Source of the DNA: Anastatus disparis
Lineage: Eukaryota; Arthropoda; Insecta; Hymenoptera; Eupelmidae
Assembly (NCBI GenBank): GCA_017163975.1
Contig: JAFFSR010000292.1
Coordinates: 4,612,501-4,676,500 of the forward strand
Length of the DNA stretch: 64,000 bases
Direction of reading: 5' to 3'
Shown here: one piece after another, positions 23,765 through 33,944 of the stretch
How positions within the stretch are numbered: the first letter of the stretch is position 1
Layout of the letters: every line of letters begins with the position of its first letter
Made by a program: the position numbers and the translations under genes
The notes under the pieces: generated by a model
Databases searched by the model: none
The model's input: the letters and a program-made list of their open reading frames with translations, nothing else
Told to the model about the DNA's origin: nothing

Positions 23765-25077
23765 TTACGAGTTATAATCAACAACGATTTGACGGGCAGC
23801 GTCTATTTCTAATACGTTATCAAACTTTGCATAAACAACACAATTTATGGTTTTCGATAACGCTTTATCAAACCCTACTTCTATTCTAACTGTACCGTTT
23901 TTTACAAGATTCCAGTGACCGGCAAAGTGCGCTGAAAGATCTGGCGTAAGATCGAAAGCGAAAAGACAAAATCCATTTGCGTAATCCTGTCTATCGATAT
24001 CGTTTCCCTCGTTCATAAAATGTATCCCTGTGCCTGAGAATAATGTATGATATGCCTCTATGTATTGAGGTGATTTTTCATCAAACTGTGGTTGTAAGGG
24101 TTTACTCGGTATTTGTTGTCCATCAACGTAAAGAGACAAAAAGTTTATCGAATAATTTTTAAAATTAAACGGATTAAGTTTTTTGTCTCCGTTGAAGGCT
24201 TTGTTATCAACAAACCCGATTATAATTCTTTTCGGCAGCTGGCCGAGAATAACATTTTCTAAAGATTCCCCATTATACCGCTGTGCATAGTAAAGGTTTT
24301 TACTTCTACACGCGTAAGAGGATATTTGGCTGTAGTTGAACTCAGAGCTTTTGCATGAGCAATCATGACAGTTGGGCTTATTTTTACACGACGTACAAGT
24401 AAAGTTGCCTCTGTGATATGAACTCCGTAATTATTATCCGAAGCATCCATTAAACAAAAAATATCTTTGGAGCGAACTAGTCTCAAACGCATTTCGACCC
24501 CATTAAGCAGAAATCGATCTTGGTTAAAAACGTCGCAGTGTAAATGTCCTATTAAATCGACGGTCTTATTGTTTGATAAAAAGTTTTGTCTTATTCTTAA
24601 GCCTGTATTTTTTTCTGATCCGGGAAGTTCATCCATTTCACCCGCGGTATCGCTGGCCCATAAAACCGATGTTAAATGCGATTGTTTTGCAGCTGGTCCG
24701 TAGTTTAAGAGAGTTTCGAGATATGCTCTGTAAGGGTATGCGTTATTTGCTGGTGAAACTAATTTATTATTAAAGTATACATCAACCTGATTGAATAGCG
24801 AATGTAAAAAGTTGTTGATTGGTGCTACGAGACCGTCTGTCTCCTTCTTGTACGGTGTCAATTTTACACTCACTTTGAGCATGGTATGCGCTAGATCTAA
24901 GTAGTCCTCGTTTTGTGAATTTACACAGAATTCGATCGGACTCTCGTCGCTCAAAGACGAAACGGGTTTGTAAAATACCCATCTGCTCGATTCTATAGCT
25001 GTCTGTGTAGGAGGTAGCGAGAAAATATCAAGCTCTGTCTTGAGACAAGCTTCCGAGTGACTGTGTAAAAAAGACAT
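23765..25077 (-). pseudogene. Major capsid protein (double jelly-roll type), frameshifted
   Basis: Two frames make up one capsid gene: 25077-24259 (272 aa) and a second frame that is open through ~24260-23765. The first has the family's N-terminal region (ESSRWVFYKPVSS, then the SLFNQVDVYFNNKLVSP strand pair). The second has its C-terminal jelly-roll end (WNLVKNGTVRIEVGFDKALS, VYAKFDNVLEIDAARQIVVD). The family is the Polinton capsid protein related to adenovirus hexon-like double jelly rolls. The frames differ by a one-base shift just before the stop at 24259, so no full-length capsid can be made from this copy. It could also be a sequencing error; nearby genes carry similar single-base breaks. 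Confidence 0.82.
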
Positions 25078-25126
25078 TTTTAATCAAATATATCACCAAC
25101 TTTTTTTATTTTCTTGTTATTAATTT

Positions 25127-25537
25127 TCACTCTTTTTTTAATATTACGTTCTTTTTGTTTGTTTTATTTTTCTTCTTACTTGCACGTTTAACTTTAGTCA
25201 CTTTGGAGCGTTTTATTTTCGATTTTGAAGCGATCCGTCGCGCTGCGGAAGTGGGAGAAGACTGTCGATATCGTTTGCGTGTCGATGTTTTATACCCCGA
25301 TCCCTCCATCATTTTATTTATTTTATCGGCAGCTTTACGTTTAAGATTTTTTCCCGATTCGTTTATCCGATTCTTAAAAGATTCTTTAAAACTCATATTA
25401 TTTTCACCAATATCCCCAAGAATATTAGCGCCTGCGCGCAGAGCTTCCTTACCAACAGCACGAGCACCTTTAGCTAAGAACGGTAATGCACTCCGAAACA
25501 ATCCAGAAAACCAAGACCCCAATCCATGGCCACGCAT
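25127..25537 (-). CDS. Small basic core/minor virion-like protein
   Basis: The frame is open from 25603; the Met at 25537 precedes the conserved start GHGLGSWFSGLFR. A hydrophobic/amphipathic stretch follows (LPFLAKGARAVGKEALRAGA, ~15-35), then a Lys/Arg-rich tail of ~70 residues that could bind DNA. This matches a short protein found between capsid genes in Polintons, compared by others with adenovirus minor core or cement proteins. It sits between the two capsid genes in the same orientation, as expected for a virion component. No break seen. Confidence 0.65.
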   Translation of the reverse strand: MRGHGLGSWFSGLFRSALPFLAKGARAVGKEALRAGANILGDIGENNMSFKESFKNRINESGKNLKRKAADKINKMMEGSGYKTSTRKRYRQSSPTSAARRIASKSKIKRSKVTKVKRASKKKNKTNKKNVILKKE

Positions 25538-25626
25538 CCGCGGTGCACCAACAAAGACGTTTCTTACCCCTCTCCCCTCCCACTTGATGTTGATAATATA
25601 CATCGTGAATGCTCATAATTATTTCT

Positions 25627-26230
25627 TCAATACTCCCTTTTAAAATGTAGTGCTACCGTCACTGTCCCAAACTCGAATGCTATAGGTTTACCGAATTGAT
25701 CTCTTATATCTATATCAACAATTTGAAATCTATTGTTTAGAAGCGGAACATAATTAACAGGCGTAAATCTTTTGACTATTGTAAATCCAAAATTAAATTT
25801 ATTTGCTTCAATATTAACAATTCGTAACAGAGGCGCGTGAGTATCTCCTACTATTGACGGTTCGCAAAGATTAGAGTAAACAAAAAGTTGATCAGGAATA
25901 GCTCTTGATAGGCTCGCTGGCTGATCACCTACTAGCGTGAGGCCTGTATCGTTTGTCCCTTTTTGTTGCGTTGCTTCGTAAACTGCATAAGTACCATTTT
26001 CAAAACCTAAGATACGTTTAACGTTATCCGTGAATTCAGCTTCTTTTTTATTCTGAAACTGCTTTAAATACACAAAACCACCTTTTTCATTGTATGAGAG
26101 TTTTTCATGCACTTCGTTTTCGTGAAATTTAAGTAAACCATCGTTTATAGCATGAATAAGAGTGTGCATAGAGTTATACGTTCCGTGTTGAAACGAATTT
26201 ACTCCTTTACTTCCTTTATAGTCAGTTATT
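25627..26230 (-). pseudogene. Minor capsid (penton-like) protein, C-terminal part
   Basis: ~200 residues continuing a gene whose N-terminal part is at 26671-26871. Recognisable parts are the HEKLSYNEKGGFVYL region, QLFVYSNLCEPSIVGDTHAP and the C-terminal FEFGTVTVALHFKR. This is the minor capsid (single jelly-roll, penton) protein of Polintons. The two parts are separated by a 440-bp SINE, and the frame is the same on both sides of the SINE's 13-bp duplication. The gene was therefore intact when the SINE inserted. Confidence 0.78.
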
Positions 26231-26670
26231 AACCGACGCATTGGCCGAGTGGTTCGGCGCGCGCCAGGCGATCTGCAAAGTTAAGCAGCATTGGCGACGG
26301 TTAGTACTTGGATGGGTGACCGCTCCAAAGAACCCCGAGCGGCCTTTTCTGACTTTCTTTGTGTGACGGTCGCTTGGGTGTGCTGGCCACATGACAATGC
26401 GAGCGGAAGGTGTGGCAAATACGGTGTAGGTGCCCTTGTACAAGGGTCACCTAATACCGAATTCGCTATATACACCGACCCATTCCGGAGAAGGTTTTCC
26501 CTAAGCATTTATCCCACTGGGTTTGGCTACAGGGTTTTTCCTTCTTCACGGGCATTACCCCGGGCAAATGCGGAATGGGGTGGGAAGGGGGGAAAAATTT
26601 GGAATTGGAATAAATAAAGGTGTGGGGAATACGTAGAAGCCAATTACCGGCGTACGTGGAAGCCACCAAA
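26231..26670 (+). mobile_element. 5S rRNA-derived SINE
   Basis: Flanked by the 13-bp duplication ATAGTCAGTTATT (26218-26230 and 26671-26683). Bases ~26275-26330 match the 3' half of 5S rRNA, including the internal promoter (AAGTTAAGCAGCATTGG and GGTTAGTACTTGGATGGGTG). The 5' end (GGCCGAGTGGTTCGGCGCG) resembles a tRNA-type A box, so the head may be chimeric. The body is GC-richer than its surroundings. It interrupts the Polinton's minor capsid gene. Confidence 0.88.
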
Positions 26671-26871
26671 ATAGTCAGTTATTATTGTATCTTTAACTTG
26701 TAAATGAAGACTCGAGCACGGTATATGAATTTCAGAGATTCCAACAACCCACTTACCTATCAATTGTACTTGATGAGGTAATCGTGTTAAATAATTTGTA
26801 GTAGCGTTGTTTGGAAAATATTTTAAACTACTGTTGCTTGGTAGTACAATGGTAAAATCGTTTTGATTCAT
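26671..26871 (-). pseudogene. Minor capsid protein, N-terminal part
   Basis: From the ATG at 26871 (NQNDFTIVLPSNSSLKYFPN, then a stretch including VQLIGKWVVGISEIHIP), the N-terminal strands of the Polinton minor capsid protein. It ends where the SINE inserted. The start lies three bases past the integrase stop, so the genes are tightly packed. The rest is at 25627-26230. Confidence 0.78.
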
Positions 26872-26873
26872 TA

Positions 26874-27959
26874 TTACAGTTTTTTCAACTCCGAAGCGGG
26901 AACCCAAGAATTGAATTTATCGGGATATCCAACCCAACTTACGTAATACTGTTTTTTCGATCCTTTTCCTTTGCTACCTAATATCTTATCAATTTTAAAC
27001 TCTTGCTGCTCTACTCTTTCTTTATCAACGACAACAAGTTCTTCGGGATAAAAAAAACCTTCAATTTCTTCTCCCTGCAAGTCGTGTAACTCATAAATGA
27101 ATAAATTCTGTCTTTTTAAAACACGGAATATTTTAAATATTTCTTCACTCCATGATTTAGTTGCACCTTTTTCAAAAACGTTTTTTTCTCTACTTATACG
27201 TACATACTGTCCAGTTTTGAATCTAGGTTTTTTACGAACAGGCTGTCTCTGCTGTGCACGTTCAACTAAATTTTTTCTAGCTACACTCGCGTTATAAATA
27301 GTCACTGAAGCTGGTGGCATTTTTATAGTCGAATGAGGTGTCTTATTGTATGCGTCAACTATATGTTGCAAGACGTCTATATAACGTTTTGTATTTTTGA
27401 ACGTAAAATATCGATACATACGTTCTTTCAAGGTTCCGTTGAAACGTTCTACAACAGCCGCTTTAACATCAGGATTTGTAACTACACGATATCTTATATC
27501 ATTGTCTTTCAGAAATTTTTGTAATGCCCCTCCAACAAATTCTTTTCCACGATCGGTTTGAAGCATAGAAGGATAGCGGATTTTGTTGGTGTCTATTATT
27601 TTTTTAAAACCTTTAGTAACTTCCTGGCAAGTCTTATCGCGCAAAGGTTGTACCCACACGAATTTACTTAAAACGTCAATCACAACGAGTAAATAACCGA
27701 TGCCGTCATTATAATTTTTTAATGATGTTAATTGTATGAGATCTGCCTCCCATACTTGATCAATAGCGTCAACATCGTAATATAAGCGTGGGAATTTTCG
27801 ACGTATAGTTTTGTGTAAAGTGTATGTATCGTGCTTCGTTAGCCATTTTTTAATTTTTTCAGAAGAAAATTTTTTTTTATTTACTCTGATTAAATTTCGT
27901 GCTCCTGAAAACCCTGCTTCATGTTGTGGATCAAAATATTGTTTTTCTAAAATATCCAT
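26874..27959 (-). CDS. Retroviral-type integrase with chromodomain (INT)
   Basis: 361 aa, intact. The DDE catalytic core has its acidic residues in VWEADLIQL (~70), LQTDRGKEFV (~136) and AAVVERFNGTLKE (~172, spaced about 35 residues from the second Asp). An SH3-like C-terminal region follows (KFKTGQYVRISREK), then a chromodomain at the end (FKIDKILGSKGK, YYVSWVGYPDKFNSWVPASE). The N-terminal zinc-binding part is not obvious. The enzyme inserts the linear element and makes the 6-bp duplication. The chromodomain may steer insertion to modified chromatin. Its stop is three bases from the minor capsid start. Confidence 0.92.
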   Translation of the reverse strand: MDILEKQYFDPQHEAGFSGARNLIRVNKKKFSSEKIKKWLTKHDTYTLHKTIRRKFPRLYYDVDAIDQVWEADLIQLTSLKNYNDGIGYLLVVIDVLSKFVWVQPLRDKTCQEVTKGFKKIIDTNKIRYPSMLQTDRGKEFVGGALQKFLKDNDIRYRVVTNPDVKAAVVERFNGTLKERMYRYFTFKNTKRYIDVLQHIVDAYNKTPHSTIKMPPASVTIYNASVARKNLVERAQQRQPVRKKPRFKTGQYVRISREKNVFEKGATKSWSEEIFKIFRVLKRQNLFIYELHDLQGEEIEGFFYPEELVVVDKERVEQQEFKIDKILGSKGKGSKKQYYVSWVGYPDKFNSWVPASELKKL

Positions 27960-27960
27960 T

Positions 27961-28819
27961 TTAAATTAAATTAGTTAACCATTTTTTATTCGACTTTGGT
28001 GTTGAGGAAAACATGTACTTCTGTTTATTTTTCTTTTTTTCAGAGCTACTGTTGGGACTCTTTCCAGATAAAACAGTGTTATCTAAAAACGAAAAGAAAT
28101 TATCACTTTTATCACGTAATTTTGTTGAATCATTAACTTCGCTATCTTCTTTATTAGATGTTATACTATTTTGAAATTTTATTTTCTTATTCGAAGATTG
28201 TTTAACGTTGCTCAATTCCCACAATTCATCATTACCGACAAATTCGCGCGGTGTGTCGATATCTCGAAGTATCTTTGCAAACTGTTCTCTCCCCGCGGCT
28301 TTTACTTTTTTTCTATTCCGTAAAGCATCGTTTATTAAATCGATGATATTCGAATGTTGAATTTTTTCGCCATCTATATGTACAAGACCTTTTTCGTTCC
28401 ACGTAATGCGATCTTTGCTGGATTTTAAATAGTTTAATAATAATTCAGCTTTCTTTTTATATAAATTTGGGACGCTTTCTAATATTGAAAAACTGTCTAA
28501 AGCCTGCTTCTCATCTTCACTTGTTTTTAAAAGCGAAAGTTTTCGTTTTTCGTCGTCGACAAAAAAATAGATATCTCTGTAACGTTTTCAAGTAATCTTT
28601 CAGTTTTTCTTGTTCGTTTTCGTAAGTTGTAGAATCCAGAATTTTTTTCATTTCATTATCTAATCGGGATAACGTATTACCTACCGTTTGAGTAGATTCC
28701 AGTACAGTCGATCCTACACTAGTATCAGTAATTTTACGATCGTTATTTTTTTCATTTTCCCTCTGCATTCGTTCAAGTTGTTCTTTAGATAAGAGTATCA
28801 TTTTCTTTGCTCTCTCCAT
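27961..28819 (-). pseudogene. Conserved Polinton protein of unknown function, frameshifted
   Basis: One gene in two frames: 28819 to ~28565 (Gln/Glu/Lys-rich coiled-coil-like start, LSKEQLERMQRENEKNN) and ~28560 to 27961 (conserved part near 28500-28230 with NEKGLVHIDGEKIQ, SNIIDLINDALRNRKKV and REQFAKILRDIDTPREFVGN; then a Ser/Lys-rich tail). A seven-base A run (T on the coding strand) at 28561-28567 has one base too many. The same type of protein occurs in other insect Polintons; its role is not known to me. It ends one base before the integrase start. Confidence 0.62.
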
Positions 28820-28822
28820 TTT

Positions 28823-29167
28823 TTATTTTCTTATTATTAACGAGAACAATGTATCCAGTATAGGCTGTAATAAAAACGGTAAAAAACTCCCTCCCGTTTG
28901 AATTATGGTACGTTTTTTTACTTTCCAAGAATTTTTACTTTTTTTAGCTAATTTTCTTAAAATATTTTTATGTTTTTTTAATTTATTTTTCTCACACTCT
29001 TTTAAATTGACAGTACCTTTGAGTACATTTAACGCGCACTCACAAATGTGATTTATTAATTTTTTATCTGCTGAACGCAGCAATGCAACACGCTGATTTT
29101 TATCCGAGTGTCTTAGCGCCTGCAAGAGGGCAACATACTTTTTTTCAAACGGAGAGTTCCATAGCAA
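28823..29167 (-). CDS. Small conserved Polinton protein with hydrophobic C-terminus
   Basis: 114 aa. N-terminal two thirds are basic/helical (LLQALRHSDKNQRVALLRSA, HICECALNVLKG), followed by a Lys-rich linker and a hydrophobic end (GGSFLPFLLQPILDTLFSLI) that could be a membrane segment. Similar short proteins recur in Polintons of many animals, beside the ATPase, and show up in adintovirus-like genomes. The function is unknown; a virion membrane or core role is only a guess. It starts three bases past the end of the next gene. Confidence 0.62.
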   Translation of the reverse strand: MLWNSPFEKKYVALLQALRHSDKNQRVALLRSADKKLINHICECALNVLKGTVNLKECEKNKLKKHKNILRKLAKKSKNSWKVKKRTIIQTGGSFLPFLLQPILDTLFSLIIRK

Positions 29168-29257
29168 ACGTCAATCTCGCCGACTACTTTGGGGAGTGTC
29201 TTTCTCCATAGTCCGATCTAAACTGAATCGCTACGACGTGTGATAAAGCTTTTATTG

Positions 29258-29932
29258 TCAAAGATTTAACGCGTATGCGCTATGACTATATTTAGGTAAG
29301 TAAACGTATTGATACTCATCGTCCGGAAATATACTTGTTCGAAATCTAACTTCATCTAAAGTATCTTGCTTACAATCAATCATTAAATATCCAAAACCTT
29401 GAGCCGTTGCATCCTGATACGCTTCTTGTAAAAATTTTGAATCTTCGGGGTATATTTGTCTTGCTAAATGTTGAATCTGCGCACGGTCTCGCGGATTTTT
29501 AAATAAAATTATGTACGAAGAATTTAAACTTATATCTCGTGAATGAGTACCTTTGTGAAAGATGTTTTGTGTAAGAAACAATACGCTGATATTTTTATGG
29601 TGACTGCCTTTGGTAAATAAGTCGACAACTATATGATTCGACGATTCGCGCATCAAATCATCGATGATTAAAAGTTTTTTCAAGTGGGGATCGTTTGAGT
29701 AATCTTCTGGTTTAGGCAGTCCTTCGCGAAATTCAATTTTGTTTCCGTCTTTAATGAATTCGTCGTTTTTATATCCGTCTTGCCACTCGGCGTAATAAAA
29801 TAAAATTCGATCCATGCTAGCATCGATCATTTCTTCACGAAATTTTAATAATTTTTTAACAAAAGTTGTTTTTCCGCTACCAGTAGGACCCGCCAACAAA
29901 CAAGTAAAGGGATGACGCCACAAAGTGTTCAT
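29258..29932 (-). CDS. FtsK/HerA-type genome-packaging ATPase (ATP)
   Basis: 224 aa, intact. Walker A is LLAGPTGSGKTTFVKKLL (~12-30), Walker B LLIIDDLMRESSN (~86-98) and a sensor-like Gln follows in SVLFLTQNIFHKG. The length and motifs match the Polinton/adenovirus IVa2-like A32 group of packaging ATPases that pump DNA into capsids. It is the most upstream gene of the minus-strand cluster; a ~940-bp gene-free region with GC-rich repeats lies before it, a likely promoter or control region. Confidence 0.92.
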   Translation of the reverse strand: MNTLWRHPFTCLLAGPTGSGKTTFVKKLLKFREEMIDASMDRILFYYAEWQDGYKNDEFIKDGNKIEFREGLPKPEDYSNDPHLKKLLIIDDLMRESSNHIVVDLFTKGSHHKNISVLFLTQNIFHKGTHSRDISLNSSYIILFKNPRDRAQIQHLARQIYPEDSKFLQEAYQDATAQGFGYLMIDCKQDTLDEVRFRTSIFPDDEYQYVYLPKYSHSAYALNL

Positions 29933-30870
29933 GTTTGTTACTGATAAATATTTTAATAAAATAATATATTTACAATTATAATAATCAATCAGCGTCTCTG
30001 TAAGCCTTATAGTATGGGATCACCCGCGCCCAGAGCGCTCAAACTGCTAGCGGCGAAATAAGAAAGCTACTCGCGGGTTCGTAAGGCTGATAACCGCGCG
30101 CGTATCAGCCAAGTAAGCGGCGGCTCAAACTGCTAGCTAGATACGATAAGGCTTACGAGCGTGCGCGTGCGCCTACTAGCAGTACGAGCGACGGCACACG
30201 ACCAGCGCTGTTTGAAGCTATTCGATACGCTTGGGACTCCAGCGTTGTCTCTTTACGGCTCAAATTGCGTTACTAACAGCTCTAGTCTATAACTTGTAGT
30301 TTACCACCCTACTAGCTGCGGGAGATAAGTTAAAATTTATAGTTCACGAGTTGTCAAAATAAGTAGCCGAAAAAATAAAAAATGTGTTGTGGTTTAATAC
30401 ATTTATTTTTTGATAAAAATTATTACAATTATAGCAGTTTTAAAACTACACAGAATACGGTTTTACACACTAATACAAATATGAAATTATAAACTAAATG
30501 ATACACACAAAAACTTTATTTATCGAATAATTAATGTTACATTTATTTTTATAAAATTATTACAATTATATAAATTTCAATGCGCGCAGAATACAATTTT
30601 TACACACACTAATACAAATATGAAATTATAAAATAAATATTACACACAAAACTTTAATATCGATTATACTTGAAACTAATCGTTTACAATTTTTTAGTTT
30701 TAATATTAGCTTATACAAATGAGTCTTTATCGATTAGAAATCCATAACAATTTGGATCTCTCATTTTTAATAATAATAGTCTTTCGACAGTATCAAACTC
30801 TAAACGATCTTCACTTCGTCAGGCTACATCGGGTGAATTCAACTCCTTGTATCTGAACTTAACTTTGTAG
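29933..30870. promoter_or_regulatory. GC-rich hairpin region and ~130-bp tandem repeats
   Basis: 30000-30290 is GC-rich in an AT-rich neighbourhood. GTAAGCCTTAT (30000) pairs with ATAAGGCTTAC (~30150), GGCTGATA with TATCAGCC (~30083-30108), and GCTCAAACTGCTAGC occurs twice. From 30398 to 30655 two ~125-bp direct repeats follow, each ending in ACACTAATACAAATATGAAA and more. The region separates the packaging ATPase from the next minus-strand ORF. It could be a promoter or replication region, or a nested MITE. Confidence 0.45.
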
Positions 30871-31249
30871 TTACGGGTTGTAAGCTACAATTGACAAGTC
30901 GAGATAATTATTTATTCTTGACTGAAGTTGTGTCTCCACTACAGTCGCTTTTTTATTAATCGGCTCCCGCTCCGTTCCACAAAAGCTTTGTTTGAATTTT
31001 TCGTTGCATGTACTGTCACTACATCCGAGAGACATGGTAAAGCTTATACCTATATCCTGTGATATCCTTTCAACTAAATGTAGACGTTCGTGAGCATAAC
31101 AAAATATTCGCTCGTTACCCTCACCAGAAGCTATCAATCGACATACAGTATGATGAATGTCCCATACCTCTTTCACCGTCTTCTCGAAAAATCTTATTCA
31201 CGCCTTCTATCACGCTGATTAAGGCCGCTAGCACTAGTGTTGCTGTCAT
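30871..31249 (-). pseudogene. Predicted secreted Cys-containing protein, frameshifted
   Basis: ATG at 31249 begins a clean signal-peptide-like stretch (MTATLVLAALISVIEGVNK). At a five-base A run (31187-31191) the frame shifts, and the remaining ~100 codons run on in the other frame to 30871: VWDIHHTVC, NERIFCYAHERLHL, LGCSDSTCNEKF, SFCGTE. Six cysteines suggest disulphides. I do not recognise the family. It is not part of the usual Polinton gene set, so it may be captured cargo. The break may be a real mutation, a sequencing error, or a missed short intron. Confidence 0.45.
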
Positions 31250-32548
31250 TTTTTAAAAATTTCTTTTCAAAATAAAAACGAAAATAATCTTTTAATATTT
31301 TTAACACAGCTTGGCTATTGAGTCTCGATAAAATTATTTATCGAAAAGAAAAATATTTAATTTCACACTGTTAAAAATAATTCAAAACTGCACGAACAAA
31401 CACTGGATCAGTTAAAAATGCATGGTTTTTAAATAGCTGTAGGAGCGAACTTTACTTTGTAGAGGCGAAAAACTATTTGACGTGTATATTTCCTCTAAAA
31501 GAACTTTGGGAATATACTTAAGTAAAAAAAAAATGTGTCATTGAAAACCCTTAATATACCTCTTTTTAATATCATTACAAGTTTTCATAAAAGATCAAGG
31601 ACTAGCATGCTAACAGTTGTATTTGACCGGTTAAAAACATATGTATCGAATTTTGCTCAGTTTCCTATAAGCTTTTAATTTTTAACTCTTGATAAAACAT
31701 GTAACAACTTTCGGTATTCTCTTATTTTTAACAAACTAAACACTTCTTTATTTCAATACACTCACCCTTTGTCATACTTTTTTCTTAAAATGTTTCTTTT
31801 GTAAATTTTAAAATAGAAAATATTTCTTTACACTTTTTATTTTTAAAATTAAAAACTTTTCTTTGAACTTTTATTAATTTATAAAATAGAAAATTTATAC
31901 TCTCGTAAATATTGAAAAATCATTTTCACTTTGGATTATATTTTAACAAATATAATCTTATTTTAGTTCTTAAACTAAAAATTTTTCTCTAATCTTTTGA
32001 TTTTTAAAACTCAAAATTTAATCTTTCATTTTTTAAATGTATACTTTGAATTTTAAAATAGAAAATTTAGCTACATAGAAGGCTACTATAACAGCGAGTG
32101 CGCGCGAGGGATGTGCCTCATCAAAATTGCAAGCATTCTGATCGCGAGGCGGTAGCATTTTGAGCGCCACGCGATGTCCATCTTCTGCAAAGCTTATAGA
32201 GATATATATTATATATCGACTTTTAATCCCATAATATATTCAATGCTCTCTGTCGGTGTTTTACTGACTTGAAATATTTTCCATCTACTCGTACGCGAGA
32301 TAAAAATATACATAAACTAGATAAAAGATTATCGAAAACATTCTATTGCTTTCACACCACATCTCGATATATGCGTATACCCTATAGGGTTCAGTCACAC
32401 AGTTTTCTGATTCTTCAACAGTGACACAACGTGATTACTCGAACAAACGTCTTATCGTAATTGGATACTTTTGACGAGTGTAGAATAGTATAATTGTGAA
32501 AATTACGGCTTTTTCAATTTCGGGGTTTGCGGTCTAACATACACGTGT
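31250..32548. other. Gene-free stretch upstream of plus-strand gene
   Basis: AT-rich at 31250-32060, then more mixed sequence (32070-32500) with GCGCGAGG-type words before the plus-strand ORF. Promoter sequence is likely near 32300-32540 but no specific site can be assigned. Confidence 0.4.
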
Positions 32549-33466
32549 GTGAAGCAATTTTCAAGTGAAAATATAGTGGTTGCGTCGTCTAAAATGGCTC
32601 AAGCTATGGTGAAAAGAAAAATAGATTTTACGAGTTCTCTGGAAACTGAAAATAATAAGCCATCGAAAAAAATTACAATGGCCGAAACTTATACTGATAA
32701 GTCTAAAACATATTCAAACGCTAATTTACTTGCAACCACTTATCCGCTCAATAACACAGGCAGTGAAAGAGCAATAGTCGGATTAAAATATAATCAAGAG
32801 AATAAAACCTTTTTATCGATGATACAACTAACAAATAATGAAAATTTAAACGGATTGACTTTGGATTCATCAAATTGGTGCCGACTACAAAATTGTTTTC
32901 GATATATTTGTTCGTATTTCAAACGAAAAAACATTAAACATAACAACACTCCAATAAAAATTGAACTTGAAGATATAGATGTAACATTCTCATCATCTTT
33001 CGCTACAAAAGCAATTATTTTTCATAAACAAAGTAAGTGCAAGAATGACGCACAAAACAACTGTGAGAAAAGAAAAAATTATTCGCCTGCCATGATTATG
33101 CAAAAAAACACATTTTACGGTTTTAAAAACGCAGCTATCTGCATCGATGATAGATTTCGACGTAATCAGCGTATTGTGCTACAAGTTAATGACTGTAAGG
33201 ACTATATACTTCAAGAATTAACAGTTTTAGTTAATGATACCGATTTACGAAAGGAAAACAGCGATCTCGTTGTGAAAAAGATATTACACAACAATATGTT
33301 TAAAATTCATAAGATTGTAAGAGATAAATTCAATGTTTCAATACACAAAATTTTTCTCGAATTTTATTTTGATATTGTTTATTTAGAATTAGTTCTGCTT
33401 CACTCCAAACTATTTTATGATGAACTTATAGAGAAACAATCTAACCAATTTTTATTTGAATCTTAA
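32549..33466 (+). CDS. Unrecognised Polinton plus-strand protein, ~300 aa
   Basis: Intact ORF. ATG at 32549 or, more likely, 32594 (MAQAMVKRKIDFTSS). A basic, Ser-rich N-terminus is followed by a central part with ERAIVGLKYNQENKTFLSMI and LDSSNWCRLQNCFRYICSYF (~70-130), whose strand-strand-helix pattern resembles single-stranded-DNA-binding folds only in general. The C-terminal half is Lys/Asn-rich and helical. It is transcribed away from the packaging ATPase cluster and ends ~220 bp before the right TIR. It could be a replication or regulatory protein. I do not recognise it. Confidence 0.5.
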   Translation: MKQFSSENIVVASSKMAQAMVKRKIDFTSSLETENNKPSKKITMAETYTDKSKTYSNANLLATTYPLNNTGSERAIVGLKYNQENKTFLSMIQLTNNENLNGLTLDSSNWCRLQNCFRYICSYFKRKNIKHNNTPIKIELEDIDVTFSSSFATKAIIFHKQSKCKNDAQNNCEKRKNYSPAMIMQKNTFYGFKNAAICIDDRFRRNQRIVLQVNDCKDYILQELTVLVNDTDLRKENSDLVVKKILHNNMFKIHKIVRDKFNVSIHKIFLEFYFDIVYLELVLLHSKLFYDELIEKQSNQFLFES

Positions 33467-33591
33467 CTAATGTAAAATATATTTTGTCTTATTTTTAATA
33501 AAAAATTCACTTTCTAAACTCTTTTATTTTTATGACCTTATCAATTTCCTAAAATTTATTATTTCTTAAAATAAGATTTTTTAATTTCAAA

Positions 33592-33783
33592 ATGCATAAT
33601 TTATTATTAACTATTATTGCTTTTTTATTTCTATTTATTTCCTTTTTTATAAATTTTGTCATCTGTTTATTGAGAAGCAAGATAATGTTTGTACGTTATT
33701 TTCAACCGATACAAAAGAATAATGATAGATTAAGCCTTATATTATTTAACCGAATCATGAATGTAAAAAGAAACAAAAAATAA
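33592..33783 (+). CDS. Small predicted membrane protein (63 aa)
   Basis: Starts MHNLLLTIIAFLFLFISFF, a single strong hydrophobic segment of ~28 residues, then a short basic tail. The tail (from ~residue 33) is encoded inside the right TIR. Whether it is expressed is unknown; composition alone supports it weakly. Confidence 0.3.
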   Translation: MHNLLLTIIAFLFLFISFFINFVICLLRSKIMFVRYFQPIQKNNDRLSLILFNRIMNVKRNKK

Positions 33784-33944
33784 AAAAGAAATTATATGCG
33801 CCCAGTGCAATCAAGTGTCTAAAGCAAAAAATATCATGTAATGTGTATGCCTGTGTGTGCGTGTGTACGTATGTGAATGTGAATAACTTCCAATATTTTT
33901 TTTTTTTGTTACCATACTTAGTTGTTATCAAGACACCATTAAAG

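Noticed and set aside
25155..25643. 162-aa plus frame
   Set aside because: Antisense of the small basic core-like gene; composition mirrors its Lys/Arg codons.
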